Assembly: GCA_029558715.1 (NCBI GenBank)
Contig: JAKQEA010000098.1
Coordinates: 1 to 64,000, forward strand
DNA from: Bacteroidota bacterium
Lineage (GTDB): Bacteria; Bacteroidota; Bacteroidia; Chitinophagales; Chitinophagaceae
DNA: 64,000 nucleotides
Direction: 5' to 3'
Positions 53,952-62,368 of this stretch are shown here, piece after piece. Each line of letters starts with the position of its first letter. Position 1 is the first letter of the stretch. Below the pieces are notes generated by a model. The model made no database searches, was not told where the DNA came from, and was given only the letters and a program-made list of their open reading frames with translations. The translations under genes and the position numbers were made by a program.

Positions 53952-55640
53952 TTATTTCTTTCTGCCACCACCTGATTCAGCATCATTCATCCGGATCTTG
54001 CGTCCACGGTAGTTCTTACCATCAATCGCTTTTATCATCTTCTTACCGGCCGATGGCTCTATCTCAATCCAGCTGGTCATCTCCTTCATATCTATTTTAC
54101 CAAGTACTTCTTTCTTCAGATCACTCATATCCAGTATAAACTGTAAGAAACTGGCTTTATAGAAACCATCCTTTGTTCCAAGGTTTACAAACAGTCGTTG
54201 GTAATTTCCTCCACCACTGAAACTTCTTCCCTTGGTATCTCTATCCCTTGATCCGCCTCTATCGCCTCTTGCATCCTGCCTGTCACCTCTTCTTTCGCCT
54301 CTTCTGTCATCCGTTCTCATGTTAAGATCAGCCGCATTCTCATAATATTTCAGGAACCTGTCAAATTCAAGGGCTGCCACTCTTTGTAATATTTCTTCTT
54401 TTTCAACAGAAGCAAACTTCTCCCTGAGTATTGGTAAGTAAGCTTCATATTCACCATGGCTGATATCTGCCTGCAACATTTTATCTATGAAATGGAAGAA
54501 CTGTTTACGGCAAACATCCTTACCACTTGGTATATCCATTTTATGAACCCTGGTATTTACCAATCTCTCAATCTGGCGCAAACGGTATGTTTCCTTTGGT
54601 GTTACTATCGAAACAGAAACACCACTGTTACCTGCCCGGCCCGTACGTCCGCTTCTGTGTGTGTACACTTCCACATCATCTGGCAATTCATAGTTGATAA
54701 CATGAGTAATTCCTGCTACATCAATACCACGGGCAGCTACATCTGTCGCTACGAGAAGCTTTACACTTCTGTCCCGGAAAAGACCCATTACTTTATCTCT
54801 TTGCTGCTGGGTAAGGTCACCATGGATAGCATCAATATCATACCCTTCCCGGGTAAGTTTCTCGGCTATTTCCTGCGTATCAGCTTTTGTGCGGGCAAAT
54901 ACTATCCCATATATACCGGGGTTAAAATCAATGATCCTTTTTAAAACCTCGTACCTGTTATGATGCTGTGTGGCATAGTACTGGTGATCAATATTTACAT
55001 TACCTGAATTTACTTTTCCAACGGTGATCTCAAATGGCTGATCCATGTATCTTTTGCTCACCTGCCTTATCTCTGCCGGCATCGTAGCGCTAAACAGCCA
55101 GATACTTTGTCGATTGGGAGTGTTTTTCAGAATGAACTCAATATCCTCCTTGAAGCCCATATTCAGCATTTCGTCGGCCTCATCCAATACTACATAATGA
55201 ATTTTATCAAGATTAATAGCTTTTCTCTCAATCAGGTCGATCAGCCGGCCCGGAGTAGCTACAACAATATGGCTTCCTCTTTTAAGATCCCTTATCTGCA
55301 TGGTAATAGAGGTACCTCCATAAACAGCCGTTACAGAAATACTGGCTTTCTTGCTTTTGAATTTTTCCAGGTCACTTGTTATCTGAAGGCATAATTCTCT
55401 TGTAGGACAAACGATCAATGCCTGGGGAAAACGGTCCTCCTTATTTATAAGTTGCAAAAGAGGCAATCCAAAAGCTGCTGTTTTACCGGTTCCTGTTTGC
55501 GCCAAACCGATAAAATCTTTTGTCCCTTGGAGCAAAACCGGGATTGCTTTTTCCTGGATAGGTGTGGGCTGGGTAAAACCTAATGCCTTTACTGAATGTA
55601 GTAAGCCTTCTTCAATACCCAAGGCTTCAAATGTGTTCAC
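53952..55640 (-). CDS. DEAD-box RNA helicase with DbpA-like RNA-binding domain
   Basis: 562 residues starting at GTG 55640 (VNTFEALGIEEGLL); a -7 box at 55673-55680 makes the longer frame to 55760 untranscribed from that promoter. Helicase motifs: FTQPTPIQEKAIP (Q motif), AQTGTGKTAAFG (Walker A), VLDEADEML, SAT, ATDVAARGIDVAGI and HRSGRTGRAG. After about residue 450 there is an Arg/Gly/Asp-rich linker (RRGDRQDARGDRGGSRDRD), then a DbpA-type domain (FVNLGTKDGFYKASFLQFI, about 475-560). Likely a ribosome assembly or cold-shock helicase. Confidence 0.93.
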   Translation of the reverse strand: MNTFEALGIEEGLLHSVKALGFTQPTPIQEKAIPVLLQGTKDFIGLAQTGTGKTAAFGLPLLQLINKEDRFPQALIVCPTRELCLQITSDLEKFKSKKASISVTAVYGGTSITMQIRDLKRGSHIVVATPGRLIDLIERKAINLDKIHYVVLDEADEMLNMGFKEDIEFILKNTPNRQSIWLFSATMPAEIRQVSKRYMDQPFEITVGKVNSGNVNIDHQYYATQHHNRYEVLKRIIDFNPGIYGIVFARTKADTQEIAEKLTREGYDIDAIHGDLTQQQRDKVMGLFRDRSVKLLVATDVAARGIDVAGITHVINYELPDDVEVYTHRSGRTGRAGNSGVSVSIVTPKETYRLRQIERLVNTRVHKMDIPSGKDVCRKQFFHFIDKMLQADISHGEYEAYLPILREKFASVEKEEILQRVAALEFDRFLKYYENAADLNMRTDDRRGERRGDRQDARGDRGGSRDRDTKGRSFSGGGNYQRLFVNLGTKDGFYKASFLQFILDMSDLKKEVLGKIDMKEMTSWIEIEPSAGKKMIKAIDGKNYRGRKIRMNDAESGGGRKK

Positions 55641-55672
55641 GAAATAAATTTTTGATGGTTGATAAGAATCGG

Positions 55673-55680
55673 CAAAGGTA
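55673..55680 (-). promoter_or_regulatory. -7 box of the DEAD-box helicase gene
   Basis: TACCTTTG on the minus strand, 32 bases before the GTG start. It supports that start over the upstream ATG. Confidence 0.55.
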
Positions 55681-55740
55681 GCCTTAAATAAGGGGACAGA
55701 AGAATGTATTTTGACTGATAAACTTCCTGCTACTGTAGTA

Positions 55741-55767
55741 AAATAAAAAGCCGCACACAAGTGCGGC
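55741..55767 (-). terminator. Terminator after the small lipoprotein gene
   Basis: Stem GCCGCAC/GTGCGGC (55750-55756 with 55761-55767), loop of four, followed on the minus strand by TTTTTATTT. 27 bases beyond the lipoprotein stop. Confidence 0.87.
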
Positions 55768-55794
55768 CCTTATCGATTTGCTTGCCAATTGAAA

Positions 55795-55989
55795 TTACTT
55801 CTTTATAGAATCAACAGCAGCTTTAACTGTAGAATCAACAACAGCTTTAACTGTAGAATCAACAGCAGGTGCGGCTGCAGTATCAACAGCAGGTGTAGTA
55901 GCTGAATCACCAGCAGGCTTAGATTCACCTTCGTTGTTACAAGCTACCATTGTAGCAGCAATAAATGCAATTGCAAAAAACTTCTTCAT
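55795..55989 (-). CDS. Small repetitive lipoprotein
   Basis: 64 residues. MKKFFAIAFIAATMVAC is a lipoprotein signal peptide with the lipobox MVAC. The mature 48 residues are Ala, Val, Asp, Ser, Thr and Lys-rich with the repeats PAVDT, PAVDSTVKA, VVDSTVKA, AVDS, partly encoded by two identical 24-base units (55818-55865). Such short lipoproteins are common in Bacteroidota and have no known function. It has its own terminator. Confidence 0.82.
   Translation of the reverse strand: MKKFFAIAFIAATMVACNNEGESKPAGDSATTPAVDTAAAPAVDSTVKAVVDSTVKAAVDSIKK
55818..55865 (-). repeat. 24-base tandem repeat in the small lipoprotein gene
   Basis: Two copies (55818-55841 and 55842-55865), identical except for the last base. 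Each encodes eight residues (STVKA-VD register), so copy-number change would keep the frame. Confidence 0.75.
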
Positions 55990-56126
55990 TTTAGAGATTT
56001 TTTTGGGGTTGTTTGAAATATTTCGCTGTTTATACCCAAATTGGAAAAAGGTAACCCTGCATTTAAAATTTTTTTTCAGATGGCCGAGGGTTACTATTTT
56101 TAAAATATTGTATTAAATAACGGAAT

Positions 56127-56702
56127 GTGAAACCAGAGAATAACGAAAAGGCACTCTTGCAAGGATTAGCTGTTAACGACAAAAAGTCCGTTGAGACAAT
56201 TTACAGGGAGAATTACAATATGATTCAGGCCCTGATAATCAACAACAACGGCTCGGCAGATGATGCGAAAGACATATTTCAGGAAGCTATGATCGTGTTG
56301 TACGAAAAAGTGAGATCCGGAACCTTTGAACTGAACTGCCTGATTAAGACTTATATTTATTCGGTAAGTAAAAGACTGTGGCTCAAAAGATTACAACAAC
56401 TGAACCGATATTCACCTCCTATTGAAGACCCTGAAGCATCTGTACAGGTGGATGATGAGATAGAAGAACATGAGAAAAGAGATGCTGAGTTTGAAATGAT
56501 GAACAAAGCCATCAGCAGCCTGGGAGAACCCTGTAAAAGCCTTTTGGAGGCCTATTACCTTCAAAAGCAGAATATGCAGGTTATTGCGGCCAATTTTGGA
56601 TATACCAATGCGGACAATGCAAAAAACCAGAAGTACAAATGCCTGATGCGATTGAAAAAGATATTTTTTGCTCACTATAAAAATGGAAACGGAGATGAGT
56701 GA
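56127..56702 (+). CDS. ECF-type RNA polymerase sigma factor
   Basis: 191 residues from GTG 56127 (an ATG two bases upstream is out of frame). Region 2 is YRENYNMIQALIINNNGSADDAKDIFQEAMIVLYEKV (about 26-64); region 4 is LGEPCKSLLEAYYLQKQNMQVIAANFGYTNADNAKNQKYKC (about 130-170) with the helix-turn-helix. It overlaps the membrane protease gene by 20 bases, the typical arrangement of a sigma factor and its anti-sigma partner. The signal it answers is unknown. Confidence 0.9.
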   Translation: MKPENNEKALLQGLAVNDKKSVETIYRENYNMIQALIINNNGSADDAKDIFQEAMIVLYEKVRSGTFELNCLIKTYIYSVSKRLWLKRLQQLNRYSPPIEDPEASVQVDDEIEEHEKRDAEFEMMNKAISSLGEPCKSLLEAYYLQKQNMQVIAANFGYTNADNAKNQKYKCLMRLKKIFFAHYKNGNGDE

Positions 56703-57798
56703 TATTAAAGTTTTAGAGGCGGTGGAACGCTATATCCGGGGTGAAATGAATCCTGACGAACGATTACATTTTGAAAATCTGAGGAAGACAAATTCTGAGA
56801 TCGACCAGTTAGTTGTTGAGCATACCCTCTTTTTACAACAAATGAACCGGTTTGGAGAATGGAAAAAATTCCGCTCTACCCTGCATGATGTACACACTGA
56901 TCTGGCAGAACAGGGAAAGATCAATTCTGCTAAACTTACAGGAAAAGCTAAGGTTGTTTACCTCTGGAAAAGATATAAGAGAGTGGCCGCCATCGCAGCG
57001 TCTATAGCAGGCATTACTACTTTAACAATCAGCGCCCTTGTCTGGTCTATTACTCCGCAAACACCTGCAGGTGAAATTGATCTGTTAAAAGGTAAGATCA
57101 ACGTTATTGAGAATAAAACAAAAGAGCAGGATAAAGAAATAAGCAGGGTTAAAAACAAAATCAATACTGCTGACAATACAATTGTTTACACTACTGGTGG
57201 TACGGGCTTTATCATAGATGCCAAAGGCTATCTCGTTACTAATGCCCATGTAGTGGAGGGTGCCAGGAACATTGCTGTTCAGAATAGCAATGGTGAGTTT
57301 TTGGCTAAAGTGGTTTTTATTGATGTACAAAAAGATATCGCTATTCTTAAAATAGAAGACGAAAACTTTAAGCCATATACTTCAGTGCCTTATGCTATCA
57401 GCAAATCGGCAGGAAAATTAGCTGAACCCATTTTCACACTGGGCTACCCCCGCAATGAGATTGTATATGGCCAGGGTTATTTAAGTGCTAAAACAGGTTA
57501 TAATGGCGATACCCTGAGTTGCCAGTTAGAATTGGCGGCAAACAGGGGAAACAGTGGCAGCCCTATATTAAATAGAAAAGGTGAAGTAATTGGTATTCTG
57601 AACGGACGCCAGAGAAATACAGAAGGTTTTGCCTTTGCAATACAAGGCAAGTATATTTATAAAGTACTGGATGATTTGAAAAAAGACACCAGTTACCAAA
57701 AGGTTAAGATTACATCCAAATCTTCCATTGCAGGTCTTGATTTTCAGCAGCAGGTAGAAAAAGTCGAAGACTACATTTTCATGGTAAAAGTGAATTAA
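56683..57798 (+). CDS. Membrane-anchored trypsin-like serine protease with anti-sigma-like N-terminus
   Basis: 371 residues from ATG 56683; ATG 56695 (MSDIKVLEAV) is a good alternative. Residues 1-99 are cytoplasmic, with VERYIRGEMNPDERLHFENLR, the helical pattern of anti-sigma factors of Bacteroidota. One membrane helix at about 100-121 leads to a coiled-coil stretch (135-160) and then a trypsin/HtrA-like domain (170-335). The triad is visible: H189 in TNAHVVEG, D218 in VQKDIAILKI, S291 in NRGNSGSPI. There is no PDZ domain. The pair with the ECF sigma factor suggests it holds the sigma factor and senses or processes something in the periplasm. Combination of both functions in one chain is unusual. 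Confidence 0.85.
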   Translation: METEMSDIKVLEAVERYIRGEMNPDERLHFENLRKTNSEIDQLVVEHTLFLQQMNRFGEWKKFRSTLHDVHTDLAEQGKINSAKLTGKAKVVYLWKRYKRVAAIAASIAGITTLTISALVWSITPQTPAGEIDLLKGKINVIENKTKEQDKEISRVKNKINTADNTIVYTTGGTGFIIDAKGYLVTNAHVVEGARNIAVQNSNGEFLAKVVFIDVQKDIAILKIEDENFKPYTSVPYAISKSAGKLAEPIFTLGYPRNEIVYGQGYLSAKTGYNGDTLSCQLELAANRGNSGSPILNRKGEVIGILNGRQRNTEGFAFAIQGKYIYKVLDDLKKDTSYQKVKITSKSSIAGLDFQQQVEKVEDYIFMVKVN

Positions 57799-57824
57799 TC
57801 GAATTAACCCCTATAGAAAAAACT

Positions 57825-57852
57825 GCCCCGTACAAATACGGGGCTTTTTTTA
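57825..57852. terminator. Terminator after the sigma factor-protease operon
   Basis: Stem GCCCCGTA/TACGGGGC (57825-57832 with 57837-57844), loop CAAA, T-run on the plus strand; the A-run on the other side may also stop the minus-strand gene ending at 57869. Confidence 0.88.
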
Positions 57853-57868
57853 TTTCTGGACAATCTTA

Positions 57869-58762
57869 TTACCAGAGACTGGGTGGATACTCACCCTGCC
57901 CGATAAGATCGTTGAGGCTTTTTTCCACAAATGGGGCATCCTCCTTGTAAGTAACTCCAAACCACAAGGAAGTGGTGGGAATAATCTCTACTTTACCGCC
58001 CTCTTTTATAAACTGATCAGCAACAATAGGAATAAAGAATTCGGATTTCAGTTCTTTACCATGCTTAGTCAGAAATTCTAAAAATAATTGTTGTGTGTAG
58101 GAGAAAAAGGAAGGAGCAAAACACCAGAAATTCATTGACACCCTGGTCGCCGTTGAAAGCTCTTTAGGTTCCAGCCCGTCATCACAAACTATTTTACCAT
58201 CCTTTTTTGCAATATTGATCCGTTCAGTTATAGTAGCGAGATTTCCGTCCTCATCCAATCCGCAAACTCCCCTGTTAACTGTGCCATGATCAGATAATGT
58301 ACTTAACAGGTCGTAGCCAACAATAGCATAACAATTATCAGTGCATGAATTCTTCAGAAATCTTACAGCATTTTCAAAAGCGTTCCTTCCATAAAAATCA
58401 TCCGCATTGATCACAGCAAATGGCTCTTTCACCACATGTTTTGCGCAAAGCACTGCATGGGCAGTACCCCAGGGTTTTGTTCGTCCTTCGGGTGCTTCAA
58501 AGCCCTCAGTGAAAGAACTCATCTCCTGGAAAACATATTCTGTTTTGATCTTTCCTTTCAGCTTCGGTTCAAATATGGATTTGAAATTGTCAGCAAATTC
58601 TTTACGGATAATAAAAACAACTTTACCAAAACCGGCACGGATGGCATCATAGATTGAATAATCCATAATTGTTTCTCCTGAAGGGCCGAAACCCTGCACT
58701 TGTTTCATGCTCCCATAACGGGAAGCCATGCCTGCAGCTAATATTACCAAAGTAGGCTTCAT
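57869..58762 (-). CDS. Sugar nucleotidyltransferase family protein
   Basis: 297 residues. LVILAAGMASRYGSMKQVQGFGPSGETIMDYSIYDA is the pyrophosphorylase motif, followed by FAVINADDFYGRNAF with the metal-binding Asp, and KPWGTAHAVLCAKHVV. The enzyme would join a sugar phosphate to a nucleotide; which sugar cannot be told. Its upstream end shares a palindrome with the divergent gene at 58822. Confidence 0.85.
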   Translation of the reverse strand: MKPTLVILAAGMASRYGSMKQVQGFGPSGETIMDYSIYDAIRAGFGKVVFIIRKEFADNFKSIFEPKLKGKIKTEYVFQEMSSFTEGFEAPEGRTKPWGTAHAVLCAKHVVKEPFAVINADDFYGRNAFENAVRFLKNSCTDNCYAIVGYDLLSTLSDHGTVNRGVCGLDEDGNLATITERINIAKKDGKIVCDDGLEPKELSTATRVSMNFWCFAPSFFSYTQQLFLEFLTKHGKELKSEFFIPIVADQFIKEGGKVEIIPTTSLWFGVTYKEDAPFVEKSLNDLIGQGEYPPSLW

Positions 58763-58785
58763 CTTTACATATCAATTTTGCAGGG

Positions 58786-58804
58786 CGAAATTAAACTAAT
58801 TTCG
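58786..58804. promoter_or_regulatory. Palindrome in the divergent promoter region
   Basis: CGAAATTA-AAC-TAATTTCG, perfect 8-base arms. On either strand TAATTTCG is one base off the -7 box, so the palindrome may carry the two opposing promoters or an operator. Confidence 0.4.
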
Positions 58805-58821
58805 TTACGCCGCTAAGAATC

Positions 58822-59712
58822 ATGGAGAATATTAATCTGAATAATATAACAACAGAACGGTTATCTGTTCCTCCCTTCCATGAAAAGGAGCTCAGAGTAT
58901 TCATATTACGCCTTGATAAAGTACACCCAATTATTTCGGGCAATAAGTGGTTTAAATTAAAATACCACCTTGAGGAAGCATTGAGCCTGAAAAAAAAAAC
59001 ACTTGTAACTTTTGGTGGTGCCTGGTCAAATCACATTCACGCCACTGCTGCTGCATGCAAGATCAACAAATTGGAGGCCATCGGCATTATCCGGGGTGAA
59101 AAAGCCGGCACTCTTTCCACCACACTTACCCAGGCAAAAGATCTTGGAATGAAATTAATCTTTCAGGACAGGGAAGAATATAGAAAAAAAAGAGTTCCTG
59201 AAGACATGAGTACAGGCGATTACTACCTTGTAAACGAAGGAGGATATGGAGAAAAAGGAGCCAGTGGTGCTGCAACTATTCTGCAATATTGCCAGGAACA
59301 AGATTTCTCACATATATGCTGTGCGGTTGGTACCGGAACGATGACAGCAGGATTAATCAATAGCAGTGAAACCTCTACAAGAATTGTTGGCATAAGTGTG
59401 ATGAAAAACAATATGGCTCTTTCTGCTGAAGTAAAAAAACTACTAATCGATCCGGCAAAAGAATTTGATATCATTCATGACTATCACTTTGGCGGCTATG
59501 CAAAGAAAACAACAGAGTTAATTGCATTCATGAATGAATTTTATACTCACACCGGTATTCCTACAGATTTTGTATACACGGGTAAACTATGTTTTGCAAT
59601 AAGTGACCTTGCCAGGAAAAATTACTTTCCGCCAGGAAGTAAAATCCTGCTGATACACAGCGGGGGTTTGCAGGGCAATCAATCTCTCGGAAAGGGAACG
59701 TTAATATTTTAG
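58822..59712 (+). CDS. Pyridoxal-phosphate-dependent ACC deaminase / D-cysteine desulfhydrase family protein
   Basis: 296 residues, fold type II. ISGNKWFKLKYHLEEAL carries the PLP lysine region, then FGGAWSNHIHATAAACK, and CAVGTGTMTAGLI as the phosphate-binding loop; the end LLIHSGGLQGN is typical. It may degrade D-cysteine or a related amino acid. Divergent from the nucleotidyltransferase gene, 59 bases apart. Confidence 0.87.
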   Translation: MENINLNNITTERLSVPPFHEKELRVFILRLDKVHPIISGNKWFKLKYHLEEALSLKKKTLVTFGGAWSNHIHATAAACKINKLEAIGIIRGEKAGTLSTTLTQAKDLGMKLIFQDREEYRKKRVPEDMSTGDYYLVNEGGYGEKGASGAATILQYCQEQDFSHICCAVGTGTMTAGLINSSETSTRIVGISVMKNNMALSAEVKKLLIDPAKEFDIIHDYHFGGYAKKTTELIAFMNEFYTHTGIPTDFVYTGKLCFAISDLARKNYFPPGSKILLIHSGGLQGNQSLGKGTLIF

Positions 59713-59731
59713 TTTTTCTGAAGAGCTCCCC

Positions 59732-59739
59732 TATCTTTG
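59732..59739 (+). promoter_or_regulatory. Candidate -7 box for the secreted protein at 59786
   Basis: TATCTTTG, exact match; TTAG, one base off TTTG, lies 19 bases upstream. Confidence 0.5.
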
Positions 59740-59785
59740 TTTCCGTAGCAAAAAAGAATCCGGTTTCTTTTGCGTTCTATACAAT

Positions 59786-60556
59786 ATGAAAAAACTGACC
59801 CTGTTCTTTCTGTCTTTTGTTTTCGCCTTCTTGGGTGTTACCGCTTATTCGCAGGATACATTGCCAAAGTTCTCGCTTAAGAATGTAGGCAAGAACCGGA
59901 TCGTTATCAGTTGGGTCAACAATTTTCAAAATATTCGCCAGATAAGTATTCAGCGATCCTTTGACAGCCTGAAAGGTTACAAAACTATCCTGACCGTTGC
60001 TGATCCTACTACTCCGCAAAACGGATATGTAGATGCAAAAGCGCCTAACGACCATATGTTTTACCGTTTATATATTATGCTTGAGGGAGGAATGTATCTT
60101 TTCAGTAATGCCAAAAAACCATTCATTGATTCTCTTTTTGCGCAGAAACCCGGAGTAATGCCTGTTGTTGATTCGCTACTAAAAATTGATTCCATCACCC
60201 GGGTGAATCCTGTTGTTATTCGCCTGGATAGTTTTCAGACAGGTGATTCCGCCACCATGCCCAATCCTGTGACCATAAAAAATAAACCACCCGCCTTTGT
60301 CCCATCACTCTATGTCTATACACATAAAGATGGCTATGTTAAGATCAGTTTGCCTGATGAAGAAAAAACAAAAAAATATTCCATTAAATTCTTTGATGAA
60401 GATGAAACCTTTTTGTTTGAACTAAAAGATATCAAAGAAAGAAGCTTCAAAATAGATAAAGCGAATTTTTATCATGCCGGATGGTTCCGCTTTGAGTTAT
60501 ATGAGGATGATAAATTACTGGAAAAACACAAATTCTATCTAGAGAAGGACTTCTGA
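59786..60556 (+). CDS. Hypothetical secreted protein
   Basis: 256 residues with a signal peptide (LTLFFLSFVFAFLGVTAYSQ). Residues about 28-105 look like an FN3-type domain (KNRIVISWVNNFQNIRQISIQRSFDS, then DHMFYRLYIMLEGG). After a Pro/Val/Thr-rich linker (about 120-170), a second beta-rich part follows. No sorting domain. Its last 18 bases overlap the end of the convergent lipB gene. Confidence 0.68.
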   Translation: MKKLTLFFLSFVFAFLGVTAYSQDTLPKFSLKNVGKNRIVISWVNNFQNIRQISIQRSFDSLKGYKTILTVADPTTPQNGYVDAKAPNDHMFYRLYIMLEGGMYLFSNAKKPFIDSLFAQKPGVMPVVDSLLKIDSITRVNPVVIRLDSFQTGDSATMPNPVTIKNKPPAFVPSLYVYTHKDGYVKISLPDEEKTKKYSIKFFDEDETFLFELKDIKERSFKIDKANFYHAGWFRFELYEDDKLLEKHKFYLEKDF

Positions 60557-61255
60557 CACCAGCTCTGCCTCAAACACTTTTTCAAAATTCCTTTTTACTT
60601 TTTCTTTCACTTCTTCCATATCCAGTGTCCTGCCCAGCTCTTTTTGTAAAGAGGTAACCTGCTTATTTACAATTCCACAAGGAATAATATTATTGAAATA
60701 AGACAGATCAGTATTTACATTGAACGCAAATCCATGCATGGTAACCCAACGGCTGCAACGAACCCCGATAGCACATATCTTTCTTTCCTTTCCCGGAATA
60801 CCCGGTTCAATCCATACACCGGTTTCGCCAGCCGATCTGGCACCTGTAATACCATACTCAGCCATAGTAAGAATAATCACCTCTTCAATATTCCTGAGAT
60901 ATTTTCCAATATCTGTATAAAACTTTTCAAGGTCCAATATAGGGTAGCCAACTATTTGTTCTGGGCCATGAAATGTGATGTCACCTCCACGATTGGTATG
61001 AAAAAATTCAATATGATTAGCCTGTAACTCCTCATCGCTCATCAGTACATTTTCCTTATTTCCACTCTTCCCTAATGTATAAACAGGAGGATGCTCAACA
61101 AAAAGAAGATAATGTTGTGTAGGGCTGCCCATCTCCTGGTTACCGGATACCGATTTTTTCCTCACATTTTCCTGCAATATCTTCTCCTGGTAATCCCATG
61201 CCGACTGGTAATCCATTTTACCGAGGTCCTGAAATATGATTTGCCTGTTTTCCAT
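60539..61255 (-). CDS. lipB: Octanoyltransferase (lipoate biosynthesis)
   Basis: 238 residues. TNRGGDITFHGPEQIVGYPI, GVWIEPG, the lysine in KICAIGVRCSRWVTMHGFAFNVN, and the catalytic Cys in IIPCGI identify LipB. It moves the octanoyl group from ACP to lipoyl domains. Divergent from the pseudouridine synthase gene. Confidence 0.95.
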   Translation of the reverse strand: MENRQIIFQDLGKMDYQSAWDYQEKILQENVRKKSVSGNQEMGSPTQHYLLFVEHPPVYTLGKSGNKENVLMSDEELQANHIEFFHTNRGGDITFHGPEQIVGYPILDLEKFYTDIGKYLRNIEEVIILTMAEYGITGARSAGETGVWIEPGIPGKERKICAIGVRCSRWVTMHGFAFNVNTDLSYFNNIIPCGIVNKQVTSLQKELGRTLDMEEVKEKVKRNFEKVFEAELVSEVLL

Positions 61256-61265
61256 TTTGAAAAGA

Positions 61266-61300
61266 CAAATTTACCAACAAAAAACCATCCTTTACCTTTG
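61266..61300. promoter_or_regulatory. Divergent -7 boxes of lipB and the pseudouridine synthase gene
   Basis: TAAATTTG (61266-61273, minus strand) lies 10 bases before lipB; TACCTTTG (61293-61300, plus strand) lies six bases before ATG 61307. Both match exactly and point away from each other, only 19 bases apart, so their RNA polymerase sites overlap. They also fix the starts of both genes. Confidence 0.55.
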
Positions 61301-61306
61301 CCGGCT

Positions 61307-62368
61307 ATGCAGGACGAATTAGAAGACAATAACCCGGAAATACAGGATAGTAGTGATGAGCTATATGAACGTTTTACTATAACCATCGATAAAGGCCAGG
61401 AACCACTTCGTATTGATAAATTTCTGACCAACCGGATCGAAGGTGCCACCAGAAACAAGCTCCAGCAGGCCATGAATCTCGGTATGGTACTGGTTAACGG
61501 TATTGCTGTAAAGCCTAACTATAAAGTAAAGCCATCAGACTCGATCATTGTTTATTCCGATATGAGTCCCGATGAAACCGACGTAGTGCCGGAAAAAATG
61601 GACCTGGATATTGTGTATGAAGACGCCGACCTGATGATCATTAATAAACCTGCTGGCATGGTAGTACACCCGGGCAGTGGAAATTATTCAGGCACTCTAT
61701 TGAACGGAGTCTCCTATTATCTGCAGCAACAAAACCCCTCTATCTCGGAAGAGGTATTACCCCGGTTTGGCTTAGTACACCGTATTGATAAAAATACCAG
61801 TGGGCTTCTGGTGCTGGCCAAAACAGATAAAGCGATGCGGCAACTTGCCAGGCAGTTTTTTGACCATACAGTAAGAAGGCAATATGTAGCATTGGTATGG
61901 GGAGATATGGAAAATGATTCTGGGACTATCATCGCCCATGTGGGCCGTCACTTACGTTTCAGAAAATTATTTGAAGCTTACCCGGAAGGCGATCACGGCA
62001 AAGATGCTGTCACCCATTATACTGTGCTGGAACGATTCGGCTATGTAACATTAGTCCAGTGTGTACTGGAAACCGGACGTACACACCAGATTAGGGTTCA
62101 TATGAAACATATTGGCCACCCATTATTCAATGATGATTTCTACGGAGGAGATAAAATTGTAAAAGGAACCATCTATACCAAATACAAACAATTTGTAGAT
62201 AATTGTTTCCAGATTTGTAAACGACAAGCCCTCCATGCTAAAACGCTGGGGTTTATTCATCCAACTACAGGTGAAGAAATGTTTTTCGATGCCCCCCTGC
62301 CTGAAGATATGGAACAGGTAATTGAGAAATGGAGAAAATATGCATCCACTATTGGTAACAGACAATAA
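61307..62368 (+). CDS. RluA-family pseudouridine synthase (RluD-like)
   Basis: 353 residues from ATG 61307 (MQDELEDNNPEI); the frame is open to 61091, but that part overlaps lipB and lies before the promoter. An S4 domain (about 35-85, RIDKFLTNRIEGATRNKLQQAM) precedes the catalytic domain with HRIDKNTSGLLVLAKT, carrying the active Asp, and LETGRTHQIRVHMKHIGHPLFND. It isomerises uridines in 23S rRNA. Confidence 0.93.
   Translation: MQDELEDNNPEIQDSSDELYERFTITIDKGQEPLRIDKFLTNRIEGATRNKLQQAMNLGMVLVNGIAVKPNYKVKPSDSIIVYSDMSPDETDVVPEKMDLDIVYEDADLMIINKPAGMVVHPGSGNYSGTLLNGVSYYLQQQNPSISEEVLPRFGLVHRIDKNTSGLLVLAKTDKAMRQLARQFFDHTVRRQYVALVWGDMENDSGTIIAHVGRHLRFRKLFEAYPEGDHGKDAVTHYTVLERFGYVTLVQCVLETGRTHQIRVHMKHIGHPLFNDDFYGGDKIVKGTIYTKYKQFVDNCFQICKRQALHAKTLGFIHPTTGEEMFFDAPLPEDMEQVIEKWRKYASTIGNRQ

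Noticed and set aside
55641-55760. N-terminal extension of the DEAD-box helicase
   Set aside because: It would start in the terminator of the lipoprotein gene and upstream of the -7 box.
61091-61306. N-terminal extension of the pseudouridine synthase
   Set aside because: It is antisense to lipB, precedes the promoter box at 61293-61300 and has no homologous character.
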